Below, one piece after another: positions 54,507 to 64,000 of a DNA stretch of 64,000 nt (position 1 is its first letter; each line of letters starts with the position of its first letter). The notes beneath the pieces are model-generated. The model searched no databases. It worked only from the letters and a program-made list of their open reading frames with translations, and had not been told where the DNA came from. Location of the stretch: contig CANXME010000532.1 of NCBI GenBank assembly GCA_948144175.1, positions 501,001-565,000 of the forward strand, read 5' to 3'. The DNA is from Closterium sp. NIES-65 (lineage: Eukaryota > Streptophyta > Zygnematophyceae > Desmidiales > Closteriaceae). Made by a program: the position numbers and the translations under genes.

Positions 54507-56230
54507 TCACTTGCTGCTACTGTTTCCTTGGAGTGGACGTCGAAGATTTTCCACGCGTTGTAATTCTTTTCGATGCCGAGGTGTAGTCCCCACTGTGCGC
54601 GTTGTGAAAATCTTCCCGCTCGTGCCTCTGGGGGTCGGTACTATACCATGCACCCGAAAACTCTTAACATTTTTGTGCTGCCCTGTTTCCCTGTCCACAG
54701 CAGATGCGGTGATGCGTTGTTCGGAAGTGAGGACGATGACATCAAGTTGTGCAGCATGACAGCATGGTCCATTGCTGCAGGCCACTAGTGGTTGGGTAGC
54801 CGCATGCCACGTAACAGTTTGCGCATGCTGTTCTGCAGAGTCTTGTTCATTCGTTCCGCGACACCTTGCTGCTGATGGGCGTAGGGAAGGGAGAGGAGTT
54901 GCTTGATTCCTCTTTCCGCCAGGTACTGCTTGAATCGCTAAGAGGTGTATTCTCCTCCTCCGTCTGACTGGAAGCTTTTCAGCTGTGCTCCCGACTCTCT
55001 TTCTGCTATAGGTAGCCAGGCGGCGAACGCTGCGAGTGCCATGTCGCGGCTGGGTAGATTTAGATGCCAGACGTATCGAGTGGCGGCGTCGATGAAGGTA
55101 ATCGTGTAGTTGTAGGTAACTTGTCCTGGTTCTCGATTGAAGAGAATATCGCTGTACACCTTCTCGAGTTGTGTGTACGCGGGTGCGCTCGGGTTGTGAT
55201 GAGGAGTGAACGGTCGATGTGGTAAGTCGGCTTCGGGGCAGGTAAGACAAGTCCCTCGTGCCCGTTGGAGTTCTCTGCCGTCGGGTAGTAATAATGAGTC
55301 CTTGTCTAGGACTCCTGCTCTTATCGTGTTATTTAACACTGTGTTGCTTGGATGTCCCATTCGTGCGTGCCATATGTCTTCGGAGGCGCGGTGTCCGGGT
55401 GAGCGTCGATACGCGTCTGAGTTGGAGTAAAAGGTGGCAACGAAGTTTGCGCTTCTGTGGACTTCTCGTTGAGTTGGTTTCAACTGCTGTGCGGGTGTTG
55501 GTGGTGTTTCGTTGACGAGGACTGGTGTCGTTGGTCCTGCTGCTGCTGCCGATGTTGTCTGTGCTGCTGCCGATGATGTTTCTGCTGCTGCCGATGACGT
55601 TTCTGCTGCTGCCGATGTTGTTTCTGCTGCTGCCGAATGTTGAATTGTTGCTAACGCGCGTGTTCTTTCTGCTTCAGGGATGGTGTGCGAGTACCAGAAG
55701 CCTTCCGGGCTGAAGTCCGGATCAAGATCCGGAGGATGTGTCCAGTCGGCGAAGTTCACGATGGCGTCGCTGTCTGCAGTGCCCAGGTCTGGGACGAAGT
55801 CTAGGACGAAGACGTTGTTCTTCAAGACCGCCTTCCCGATGTAGAGGCCGCCTTTCCCGTGGTATAATTTGAACTCCTGGGTGGTACTGTTGGCTTCCAA
55901 GTGAATGCCTTTCGCCATCAACTGGCTGACGCTCAGTAAGTTGTAGCCGAGTCCCTCCGCGATTAGTACCTTTGACATATGCAGTATAACATTTGTCTCT
56001 CGTGACTGAAGTTGTACTACTCCTTGTCGTCGTGTGCGCAAGTTCTGGTTGTTGGCGACTGTGATGACGACCTCTCGTTGAAGTCGATGTTCGCGTTGGA
56101 CGAAGCGTCCCGAAGAGCACATGTGCTGTCCGCAGCAACTGTCCAAGAACCATGTATCTTTCCCGGACGGTTCGCTTTGAGCAATGGCGGCGTACGTCGG
56201 GTTCGGTTGAAGGGACTCGCGGCGAGGCGT
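54507..56230 (-). mobile_element. Copia A2 integrase, protease and partial gag block
   Basis: Fossil coding block matching A1 (DTWFLDSCCGQHMCSS, HARMGHPSNTV, YSDILFNREPGQV). The SAAAETT peptide array near 55550-55640 has about one unit fewer than in A1. Confidence 0.83.
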
Positions 56231-56357
56231 CCTCAGTTGGCGTGCAATCCTTCCAGCCAACGAGGAATTCAATCCTGCTAATTCCCGTTGGGTGTCGAAT
56301 CCGATGGATCATGATTTTTTCGGGCTCGATGATCAGCTCCGATGCAGGGCGAGTCAT
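56231..56357 (-). mobile_element. Second chromovirus: chromodomain fragment
   Basis: The minus strand reads IMIHRIRHPTG then FLVGWKDCTPTED, the start of a chromodomain like the FLVRWRGY segment of the first chromovirus. With 50137-50517 it brackets copia A2. Fragment only. Confidence 0.6.
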
Positions 56358-56766
56358 TGAGAAACTTAGAACGAGAATGAAATGACTAAGGAATGAAAGT
56401 GATACAAATATGAAACCCTAGAATTGTGTACCCCTTAGTATCTAACCCGCTACAGCCTACACAGGCTAGATCATATAAGTTTGACACACCCCCATAGGCA
56501 AAGTGGGGGAGAACAAGGGGTCACAAGACCAGTTAAGCAAAGCAAGCTCAGGGTGGATCACAACGTCACCACACATTCTGAGCACAAGTTCAAGGCCACA
56601 AGGCCAGTTTACATGCATGAGTACACACATATATATAACGCTAAACAAGCAAGAGCAGGTATATATATATGTAACAGTACAAGCAAGGTCAAGAAGTGAG
56701 CAAGTGAGGCAAGGTAGGTACAAGACCTAACAGAGTACAGAAGCGCTGATGGTCACAAGGCGCAAG
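56358..56766 (-). mobile_element. Ty1/copia element D1, 3' end only
   Basis: 3' LTR 56358-56486 (129 bp), purine tract complement CACCCCCATAGG, the conserved 3' tail with its stem-loop (56628-56672) and the end of the RNase H frame. It is cut at 56766 by D2; the rest, if present, lies beyond the window. Confidence 0.8.
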
Positions 56767-56888
56767 TGAGAAAACTGAAACGAGAATGGGTGAACTAAGG
56801 AATGAAAGTGGTACAAATATGCAACCCTAGAAATGTGTACTCCATATAGGCTACCCCACTACAGCCTACACAACATCATAATTTGACA
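56767..56888 (-). repeat. 3' LTR of copia D2
   Basis: 122 bp, TGAGAAAACTG...AATTTGACA, similar to the D1 LTR at 56358-56486. Confidence 0.82.
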
Positions 56889-57029
56889 CACCCCCATAGG
56901 CAAAGTGGGGGAGAACAAGGGGCCACAAGACCAGTCAAGCAAAGCAAAGCAAAGCTCATGGTGGATCACAAAGTCACCACACATTCCGAGCACAAGTTCA
57001 AGGTCAGAAGGCCAGTTCACATGCAGGAG

Positions 57030-57079
57030 CACATATATATAAAAGTCTAAACAAGCAAGAGCAGGAGTATATATATGTG
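57030..57079 (-). other. Predicted 3' stem-loop of copia D2
   Basis: CACATATATATA (57030-57041) pairs with TATATATATGTG (57068-57079), a perfect 12-bp stem. The outer pair is C-G where B1 and B2 have G-C. Confidence 0.55.
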
Positions 57080-57094
57080 ACAGTACAAGCAAGG

Positions 57095-59370
57095 TCAATA
57101 AGTGAGCAAGTGAGGCAAGACACGCACAAGACCAAGTTGAGTACAGAAGCGCTGATGATCACAAGGCGCAAGTGCCTTAGTGAAGATATCAGCACTGTTG
57201 GCCTGAGAGGCCACGTACGCAAGTCGCAACTGACCACGCTGCTGCAGCTCACGAGCAAGAAAGTAGCGAAGACCAATGTGCTTCGTTCTGTGCTCCAGTC
57301 TCTGCTCTCGACACAAGGCCAGCATGGCCTTGTTGTCTACGTACAGCACTGGAGGAGAACGAGGCACCTCGCCAAGGTCAGTCAATAGGTAGGTGAGCCA
57401 GCGAAGCTCCTTTGCAGCCATGGCCCCGGCGTAGATCTCAGCCTCACAACTGGAGCCGAAAACAGAAGACGAGCGGGTAGCCCGCCACGAAAGAGAGCCG
57501 GAACCAAGGCTGAAGGTGTAACCCTGTGACGACCGCTGCGTAGCCTGGTCGTCCGCCCAAGACGCGTCTGCGTGCCCTGTGAGGACCACTGGACTCCGCC
57601 CTCCAAGCACAAGCCCCATGCCCGACGTACTGCACAAGTAGCGCAACACCCTCTTCGCTGCAGCCATGTGCTCCGGTCTGTGTCTCCCAGGAGCAACGTA
57701 GCGTGCAAGAATGCTAAGAGGGTATGCAAGGTCAGGTCGAGTGCAGGTCATCAGGTACATAAGGCAGCCAACAAGCTCTGCATACGGGCCACTCGACTCT
57801 ATGGACTCATCCGAAGGCAGAGCTGAGAGCGAGTGATGAGTAGGCAGAGGAGTGGCCTGAGGCGAGGAGTACGTGAAGCCGAAGCGCTGAAGGACCTGCT
57901 GCACCATGTGTGACTGAGTCAGGGTAATGGTGCGCTGTGCTCTGTCTCGGGTGATCTGCAAGCCAAGGTAGCTGCGCACTTCACCCAGGTCTGTGCACGT
58001 GTGTCTCTTCTGCAGCTCCGACTTCACGTGGGCGAGTCCAGCAGTGGCAAAGACCAAGTCGTTGACGTACACAAGGATGTAGAACGGCGGCAAAGAAGTG
58101 TCGGTGCGCAGAAACAGCGACGGGTCAGCAGTAGAGGGAGCAAACCCAAGAGCCGCAAGCGTAGTCCTCAATGTGTCGTGCCACTCACGCGGTGCCTGGC
58201 GGAGACCGTAGACTGGCCGCCGGAGGCTCCACTGGGTGCCAAGAGGAAAAGTCCCAGTGAAGCCAGGTGGGCGGCGCAGCCAGATCTCCTCGTGCAGGCT
58301 ACCCTGCAGGAAAGCAGTGCTGAAGTCAAGAGAGTGAAGCTCGTAGTCACGCTGAGCGGCTATGTGCAGCAGCACCCGAAGAGTGGTCATCTTCGGGGTG
58401 GGAGAGAAGGTCTGAAAGTAGTCAACTCCCTGCCGCAGACTGAAGCCACGAGCCACGTAACGCGCCTTGAAGACAGGCGGAGAACCCGGCGGCCGCTTCA
58501 CCCTGAAAATCCACATGCCACTGACGATGTTCGCCCCAGGTGGGGGAATGTCGTCAACGTAGGTGCCTGTGGACTTCCAGGAAGCCATCTCTGCGTCCAT
58601 AGCTGCCTGCCACTGAGAGGAGTAGGGACCCTCTATCGCTTCCGCGTAAGAGTGCGGAGTCGGGATGTCAAGTGCATCGGGGTCTCCCTCAGGAATAAGT
58701 AGTACGGACACTAGATGAGGTGAAGCAGCAGCCAGACACTGGAACTCCTCCTGCCTGTCCTCAAGGACGTCCGTGCCAAGGGCACACTCACCCTCGACGG
58801 ACGGAGGACAGATAGACTCAGACTCAGCGACAAGACTAGCAGTGTAGTCTAGACGACATCGAGCAGCAAAGTTGACGAGCTCAGCAACTAGGGCAGATGC
58901 AGCAGTGGACTCAATAGAAGGGTCAGTGACGACAGTAGCAAGGAGACGCGTGAAAGAAGGACTTGCAGCACGAAGAGAGTCCGGCTCCGGGTCGACAAGA
59001 GCAGGAAGAGAAGACTCAAGAGGAGAAAGCAAAGGGGCACGCAGAGGAGCAGTGGACGGACGCAGAGACATCCGGTGCGTGCCAGGGACAGGAGGAGGAC
59101 GCTGACGCGAACCGCGACCACTAGTGCGAGCAGCACAAACAGGCGACGCAGGGCGAGACGCAGGCTCACGACGCTCAGCAAGACCTCCAGTAGGACCAGT
59201 GTAGGGAGACAGAGCAGGCAGTAGGGAGGCGGGCTGTAACTGTAACTGCGACGGGACAGGCTGTGGACACTCTAAGGGAGGAGGAGGACCAGTAGAAGAC
59301 GGGAGACCAAGAACCTGCTGAAGGAGCGGAACGAAGTACGGCCGAGGCTGCGCGGCGACTCCAGACACAG
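57095..59370 (-). mobile_element. Copia D2 reverse transcriptase and RNase H block
   Basis: Fossil coding block closely related to B1/B2: WIFRVKRPPGSPPVFKARY, FSPTPKMTTLRVLLHIAAQ, YGLRQAPREWHDTLRTTL, TGHADASWADDQAT, LYVDNKAMLAL, EHRTKHIGLRYF and ANSADIFTKAL. Confidence 0.87.
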
Positions 59371-59389
59371 CAGGGACAGCACCAGCACC

Positions 59390-61700
59390 CCCAGTGGCAG
59401 CACCAGCACGAGTAGCAGCTCCAGCTCTAGTACCTCAAGCAGCACCAATAGTACCCGCAGCAGGACCGCCTCCAGGACCGACAGCAGTAGCCTCCGCGCC
59501 AACTCCCGCAGCAGCTCCAGCTCCAAAAGTACCCGCAGGCCCAGCAGCTCCAGTACTCCCAGTACGAGCTCCTCCGGGACCCGTGGCACCAGCTCCCTCA
59601 GCAGCAACAAAAACTCCAGTACCCGCAGCACCTCCAGCTCCAGCAGCTCACCTCCAGCGCCGGGCAAACCACTCACGCAGCTCCTGTGGAGAGAGTGGCT
59701 CCCGGCGAGACGAAGCACCCAGAGAACCGCCAGGCAAAGCATCAGCAGACTCAGCTCCCTTAGGCTCCGCACCCTCTGGCTCAGCACCTCCAGGCGTAGC
59801 ACCCCGAGGCTCAGCACCCCCAGGCTCAACACCCCCAGACTCAGCACCCCCAGGTTCAGCACCCCCAGTCGTAGTACCCTCAAGCTCAGCACCCCCAGGC
59901 GTAGCACCCACACGCTCAGCACCCCCAGAGTCAGCACCCCCAGGCTCAGCACCCTCAGCAGCACCAGAGTCACCAGCGACCTCGACAGGCTCAACAGCGT
60001 CTACCTGGGACACACGTGAAGGGGCAGGACCCTGAGGGGGGAGGGGGTCTACCGGGGGGGGACCTGGCACAAGGAAGAGCGGTGGGGGGGGGAGGGACGG
60101 AGTGCGGTAGGCGAAGAGACGGTAGTAGGGGACCAACTCGTCGAACGTGACGTCCTGGGAGGACAGAACACGGCGAGAGGTGGGGTGGTAGAACTGCCAC
60201 CCTGGCGCGTCAAGGGGGAAACCCAGGAAGACGCAAGGAGCAGCACGAGGGGACAGTTTGTCCGCAGACAAGTCGCGGACAAACGCCCGAGATCCCCAGA
60301 CACGGAACGCAGACGCGTCGCCAACCTTCCCGGTCCACAGCAAAGCTGGGGAGGTCTCCGTCATGGAGACCCTGAGCTTAAGGTTGATCTGATGCGCCGC
60401 ATACCGGACCGCAAACGGCCACAGAAAATGGGGGGCAGCCGCATGCATCATGGACGTACGGGCGACGTCCATGACCATGCCAATGCGGCGCTCAGCAATC
60501 CCATTTTGCTGTGGAGAGTCCGGAAGCGTGAAGGTCTGGCGGATGCCTCGTGCAAGACAGTAGGCTCGCAGAAGGTCAGAGGAGAACTCTTCGCCTCTGT
60601 CAGAGTGCAAACGCAGAACAGGAAAGTCCGAGCCGAAGCTCCGCCTGAGCTGGAGACGAGCTGCGCGGATCCAGTCGATCAACACCTCAGTAACACCACC
60701 CTTACTGCGCAAGGGGAAGACTGTGGTGTAACGCGAGTAGTCGTCAACCACCAGCAGGAAGTAGCGCTCGTGACCCTGTCCACGGACGCGGGCTGGGCCC
60801 CACACGTCCATGTGAAGCGTCTACAGCGGGGCCTCTGTCGGAGGAGACTGGGAGGAGTGAGGGGTAGCCCGCTGACGCCCCTCGACACAGGGGACACAGG
60901 TAGGGCCAGGCCCCGGAGGAAGGGGAGGGAGGGACCAGGGAAGACCAGAGAAAAGGACATGGGAGGCCATGCTTCGGAGACGAAGCAGGGAGGGGTGACC
61001 AAGGCGGTGGTGCCAGAGGAGAGTCTCGTGAGACAGGAGGCGACACGAGCAAGGGGCAGACTCAGGACCAGACCTGAATGCTGCAGCTAACACCTGACCC
61101 GACGCAGCTACCTGACCAGACGCAGGGACTGGAGGAGACGCAGTGGTCAGTGTGTACAGGCTCGACCCCGGCCGACGAGTAAACGTGGCCAGGTGTCGGC
61201 TTGTCCGAGCGTCCGTGCAGTGGGTCACCGGCTGACTCGCAGGAGTGAACTGGTGAACCCCCGCATCCTGTAGGTCAGCACCACTCACCAAGTTCGTAGA
61301 GAACGAGGGGAGGTAAAGACCAGACAGGGTGCCAGAAGGGGCCGCCGGACACGGGAGGACAGAGGAGAAGTGAGCAAGGACAGGACCCCCAAAGGGGTCT
61401 GCCAGGGAGACTGCAACTGGCCGACCAAGCGACGTGAGTGTGGTGCGGTCTCAAAAGAAGGAGCGAGAAGCCCCCGAGTCAAGTGTGAAGGTGTGGGAGG
61501 CCGAAGCCGACGCAGTACCTGAGAGCGCAGACTCACCAGTACCGGAGGAAGCAGACGCAGCACCTAGAGCAGCAGCCTCGCTAGCACCAAGAGCAGCATC
61601 CTCACCAGCACCTAGAGCAGCAGTCGCAATGCCCGGGTCGGGCGGGAAACACCGGTAACAGTCACCCTCCTCACTAATAGACATAGTATACATAGCAGCA
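59390..61700 (-). mobile_element. Copia D2 linker, integrase and protease block
   Basis: Fossil coding block. From right to left: protease (TLDSGASRSFF), GAG-pre-integrase finger (WHHRLGHPSLLRLRSM), integrase core (MDVWGPARVRGQGHERY, LRLHSDRGEEFSS, SPQQNGIAERRIGM), then a GGAEP pentapeptide array and REPLSPQELREWFARRW near 59650-59705. Confidence 0.83.
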
Positions 61701-61899
61701 AGAATAGCATCAAAGTCAAGGTCAAAGATAGCTACCCCTGCCCTAGACAGCTCGCCCCAGCGAGGGATCTCAGTGGCCTCAGGGAACTGGTGACGCCAAG
61801 CGTCCGTCAGGCGGCCAAATCAGCGCTGGGTGGGGTGCGCACCCCCACACTGCTCACCCGCACGGTCGCCGGTGCGCAGGACGTAGGTGCACGGACCAG

Positions 61900-63020
61900 T
61901 ACCCCCACCCCGCTGGCGTGCAGCGTACCACTCACGGAGCTGCTGAGGGGACAGGGTCTCCCGACTGCGCTGCTGCTGCTGGCGCTGACCACTGCCTCAG
62001 CCACTCCGCTGCGAAGAGCCACGACCTCCTCCTCCTCCTCCTCCGCCACCGCCTCCTCCACCTCCGCCACCTCCACCACCTCCGCTCCCACCGCCACCGC
62101 CGCCGCCGCCTCCGCCTCCACTGCCGCCGCCGACACCTCCACCCCCGCCACCACTCCCACCACCACCCCCACCCCCTCCACTGCCTCCACCGCCGCCTCC
62201 ACCGCCCCCGCTAGCTCCTCCAGCGCCCCTGCCCCCCTTGCCCTTGCCAGAGCGACGCTTCCCACTAGGGGTAGACGCCGCACCGACCGACTCCAGACCA
62301 ACGAGGTCGGGCGCAGCAGCAGAGGCAACAGAGGGCATGAGAGGGGAGGGGGAACACCCCTCGAAGATGGGGGTGCGCGGGTCACCACGATAGGCCCCTA
62401 CAGCGACTATGCTCTTCTCCGCTGCTAGGAGGGCCTTCTCGAGGAGGTCAACAGTGAGAGTGGTGGGACAGACTAAGAGAAAGTGGTCCCTGACTACGCG
62501 AAGGGAATCAGGGAGGCGGGTGACTATGTAGTAGAGAGTGATGTACATGGGGGGGGGGGTTCTTGGCGCAGAACTCAGCAGAATGTGCAGCGCGGTAGCG
62601 AGTGTCACTAGTGCGGAGGTGCGTAATGAGGTCAGCGACTGTGGGAAAGGCAGCTAGGTCAGGGAAGAGGTACGGTAGCATGAGGCGGCTCAGTGCAGCA
62701 GTGGCAGGGGAAGAGTAGCGCGCAACTACAGCGTCGTACAAGGTCTGAGCACTCTTGTGCTGACTAAAGTGGGCGCGCTCAGTGGTAGGCAGGTGGCGAC
62801 GCACAGCAAGACGTGCAGCAGCATCGCGAGTGGCCCACTGTGAGCGAACAGTGGCGTCGGCATCGGTAGCAGGGGCAGGGGAGGCACCAGAGGTGAGGTC
62901 AAAGAGGGAGAGACCGTCTGCCCTATCACACTGTAGGAAAAGCTGCAGGTCATCTACCCAGACGTCAAAGTCAATGGCCCAACCCTCAGTGTCAAAAGTG
63001 AGAACACTGGGGGTAGCCAT
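61900..63020 (-). mobile_element. Copia D2 gag block
   Basis: Fossil coding block. Gag starts MATPSVLTFDTEGWAIDF, with DLQLFLQCDRADGLSLFDL, LPTTERAHFSQHKSAQ, a glycine run (62030-62225) and SRETLSPQQLREWYAARQR at about 61920-61975. Confidence 0.83.
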
Positions 63021-63049
63021 GACAGCAGTAGACTAGCAGCGCTAAATGT

Positions 63050-64000
63050 AGAGCACGGGCAGTGCAGTGACAGAGGCGCTGCTCTCACCAGACAGGGCGG
63101 TTCGGGCAGCTCGGCAGCACAGCAGCTCGGCAACACCGCGGCTCGGGCGACTCGGCAGCAACAGCGGCTCGGCAACACCGCGGCTCGGGCGACTCAATCG
63201 GCTCGGCAGCAGCCGCGACTCGGCTCCTCGGCTGCTCGGGCGGCTCGGGCGGCTCGGGCGGCTCGGGCGGAATGGGCGGCTCGGGCTGCTTAGCGGCGCG
63301 GGCGGCTCGGTTGGAAGGGGACGGGGCCCGGACCGCAGGTAGGGCGACGGGGCCGGGGCCGGGATCACAAGTAGGGCGACGGGGCCGGGGCCGGGGTCAC
63401 AGGTAGGGCGACGGGGCCGGGGCAGGGGTGTAGGTAGGGCGACGGGGCTAGGGCCGGGGCCGCAGGGATGGCGACAGGGCCGGGGTCGCAGGTGGGGCGA
63501 CGGGGCCGGGGTCGCAGATGGGGCGACGGGGCCGGGGTCGCAGGTGGGGCGACGGGGCCGGTGTCGCTGGTAGGGCGACGGGGCCGGGGCCGGGGACGCA
63601 GGTAGGGCGACGGGGCCGGGGTCGGGGCGCAGGTAGGGCGACGAGGCCAGGGCCGGGGCCGCAGGTGTGGTGACGGGGCCGAGGTCGCAGGTGGGGCGAC
63701 GGGGCCGGGGTCGCAGGTGGGGCGACGGGGCCGGGGTCGAAGGTAGGGCGACGGGGCCGGGGTCGCAGGTAGGGCGACGGGGCCGGGGCCGGGGCGCAGG
63801 TAGGGCGACGGGGCCAGCGCCGGGGCCGCAGGTGTGGCGACAGGGCCGGGGTCGCAGGTGGGGCGACGGGGCCGGGGTCGCAGGTGGGGCGACGGGGCCG
63901 GGGCGCAGGAAGGGCGACGGGGCCGGGGCCGGGGCGCAGGTAGGGCGATAGGGCCAGGGCCGGGGCCGCAGGTGTGGCGACGGGGCCGGGGTCGCAGGTG
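63050..64000 (-). repeat. GC-rich leader minisatellite of copia D2
   Basis: At 63090-63300 GGCTCGGGCGACTCGGCAGC units, then from about 63320 a GTAGGGCGACGGGGCCGGGG array with a CAGGTGGGGCGACGGGGCCG variant continues to the window edge. No gene. Confidence 0.85.

Larger units (their letters stand above)
50518..56230 (-). mobile_element. Ty1/copia element A2, broken, holding element C
   Basis: A minus-strand sister of A1. The 3' LTR is 50518-50941 (424 bp). RT/RNase H blocks occupy about 50950-52900, and integrase, protease and the C-terminal half of gag about 54500-56230. Element C (52960-54497) splits it. No 5' LTR is present. It is broken, with about six breaks. It sits inside the second chromovirus. 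Confidence 0.85.
56767..64000 (-). mobile_element. Ty1/copia element D2, runs off the right edge
   Basis: 3' LTR 56767-56888 (122 bp), then tail, RT/RNase H (57095-59370), linker, integrase and protease (59650-61700), gag (61920-63020) and leader minisatellite (63050-64000). The 5' LTR is not reached. It is broken with about five breaks. It sits in the pol end of sister element D1, with GCAAG (56762-56766) as the likely target site. Confidence 0.87.

Overview
This is a nuclear window from a streptophyte (plant-lineage) eukaryote that is mostly transposon. GT-AG introns, plant-type PLAC8 and DUF3339 genes, a bipartite thylakoid-targeting presequence, short-LTR Ty1/copia elements and very GC-rich minisatellites point to a charophyte green alga. 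From memory, the copia proteins resemble those of the zygnematophyte Closterium; this was not checked by any search.

Layout. 1-597 is a minisatellite. 1158-22221 is one Ty3/gypsy chromovirus footprint (TSD CTGAT) holding a stack of later insertions: a 150-bp MITE in its left LTR, a Ty1/copia element (A1, 6281-11880), and a pogo-like DNA transposon (11881-21974, TSD TA) whose four-exon transposase gene looks whole. The transposon itself carries a very young copia (B1, 14433-21437, TSD GGGTT, identical LTRs). 22227-24468 has no recognised gene. 24469-31392 is a decayed copia (E). 32367-36835 is a decayed LINE, itself interrupted by a 149-bp insert with a tRNA-Glu-like half.

37.4-41.6 kb is a small island of host genes: a complete four-exon PLAC8/cell-number-regulator gene (37429-39464, +), an unidentified C-terminal exon (39917-40046, -), the first two exons of a thylakoid-targeted protein (40142-40854, +) and a 65-codon DUF3339 gene (41372-41569, -).

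From 42.4 kb transposons resume: copia B2 (42454-49894, TSD CAATG), a solo LTR (49917-50131, TSD GAGAA), pieces of a second chromovirus holding copia A2 (50518-56230), which in turn holds a non-autonomous LTR element (C, 52960-54497, TSD AAGAT), then copia D1 interrupted by its sister copy D2, which runs off the right edge.

Most notable: the dated nest of insertions with readable target duplications; a seemingly intact pogo transposase with palindromic subterminal repeats; near-identical copia interiors carrying diverged LTRs; an LREWYA peptide motif found both in gag and in the integrase-RT linker; and a conserved 3' stem-loop with a compensatory base-pair change.
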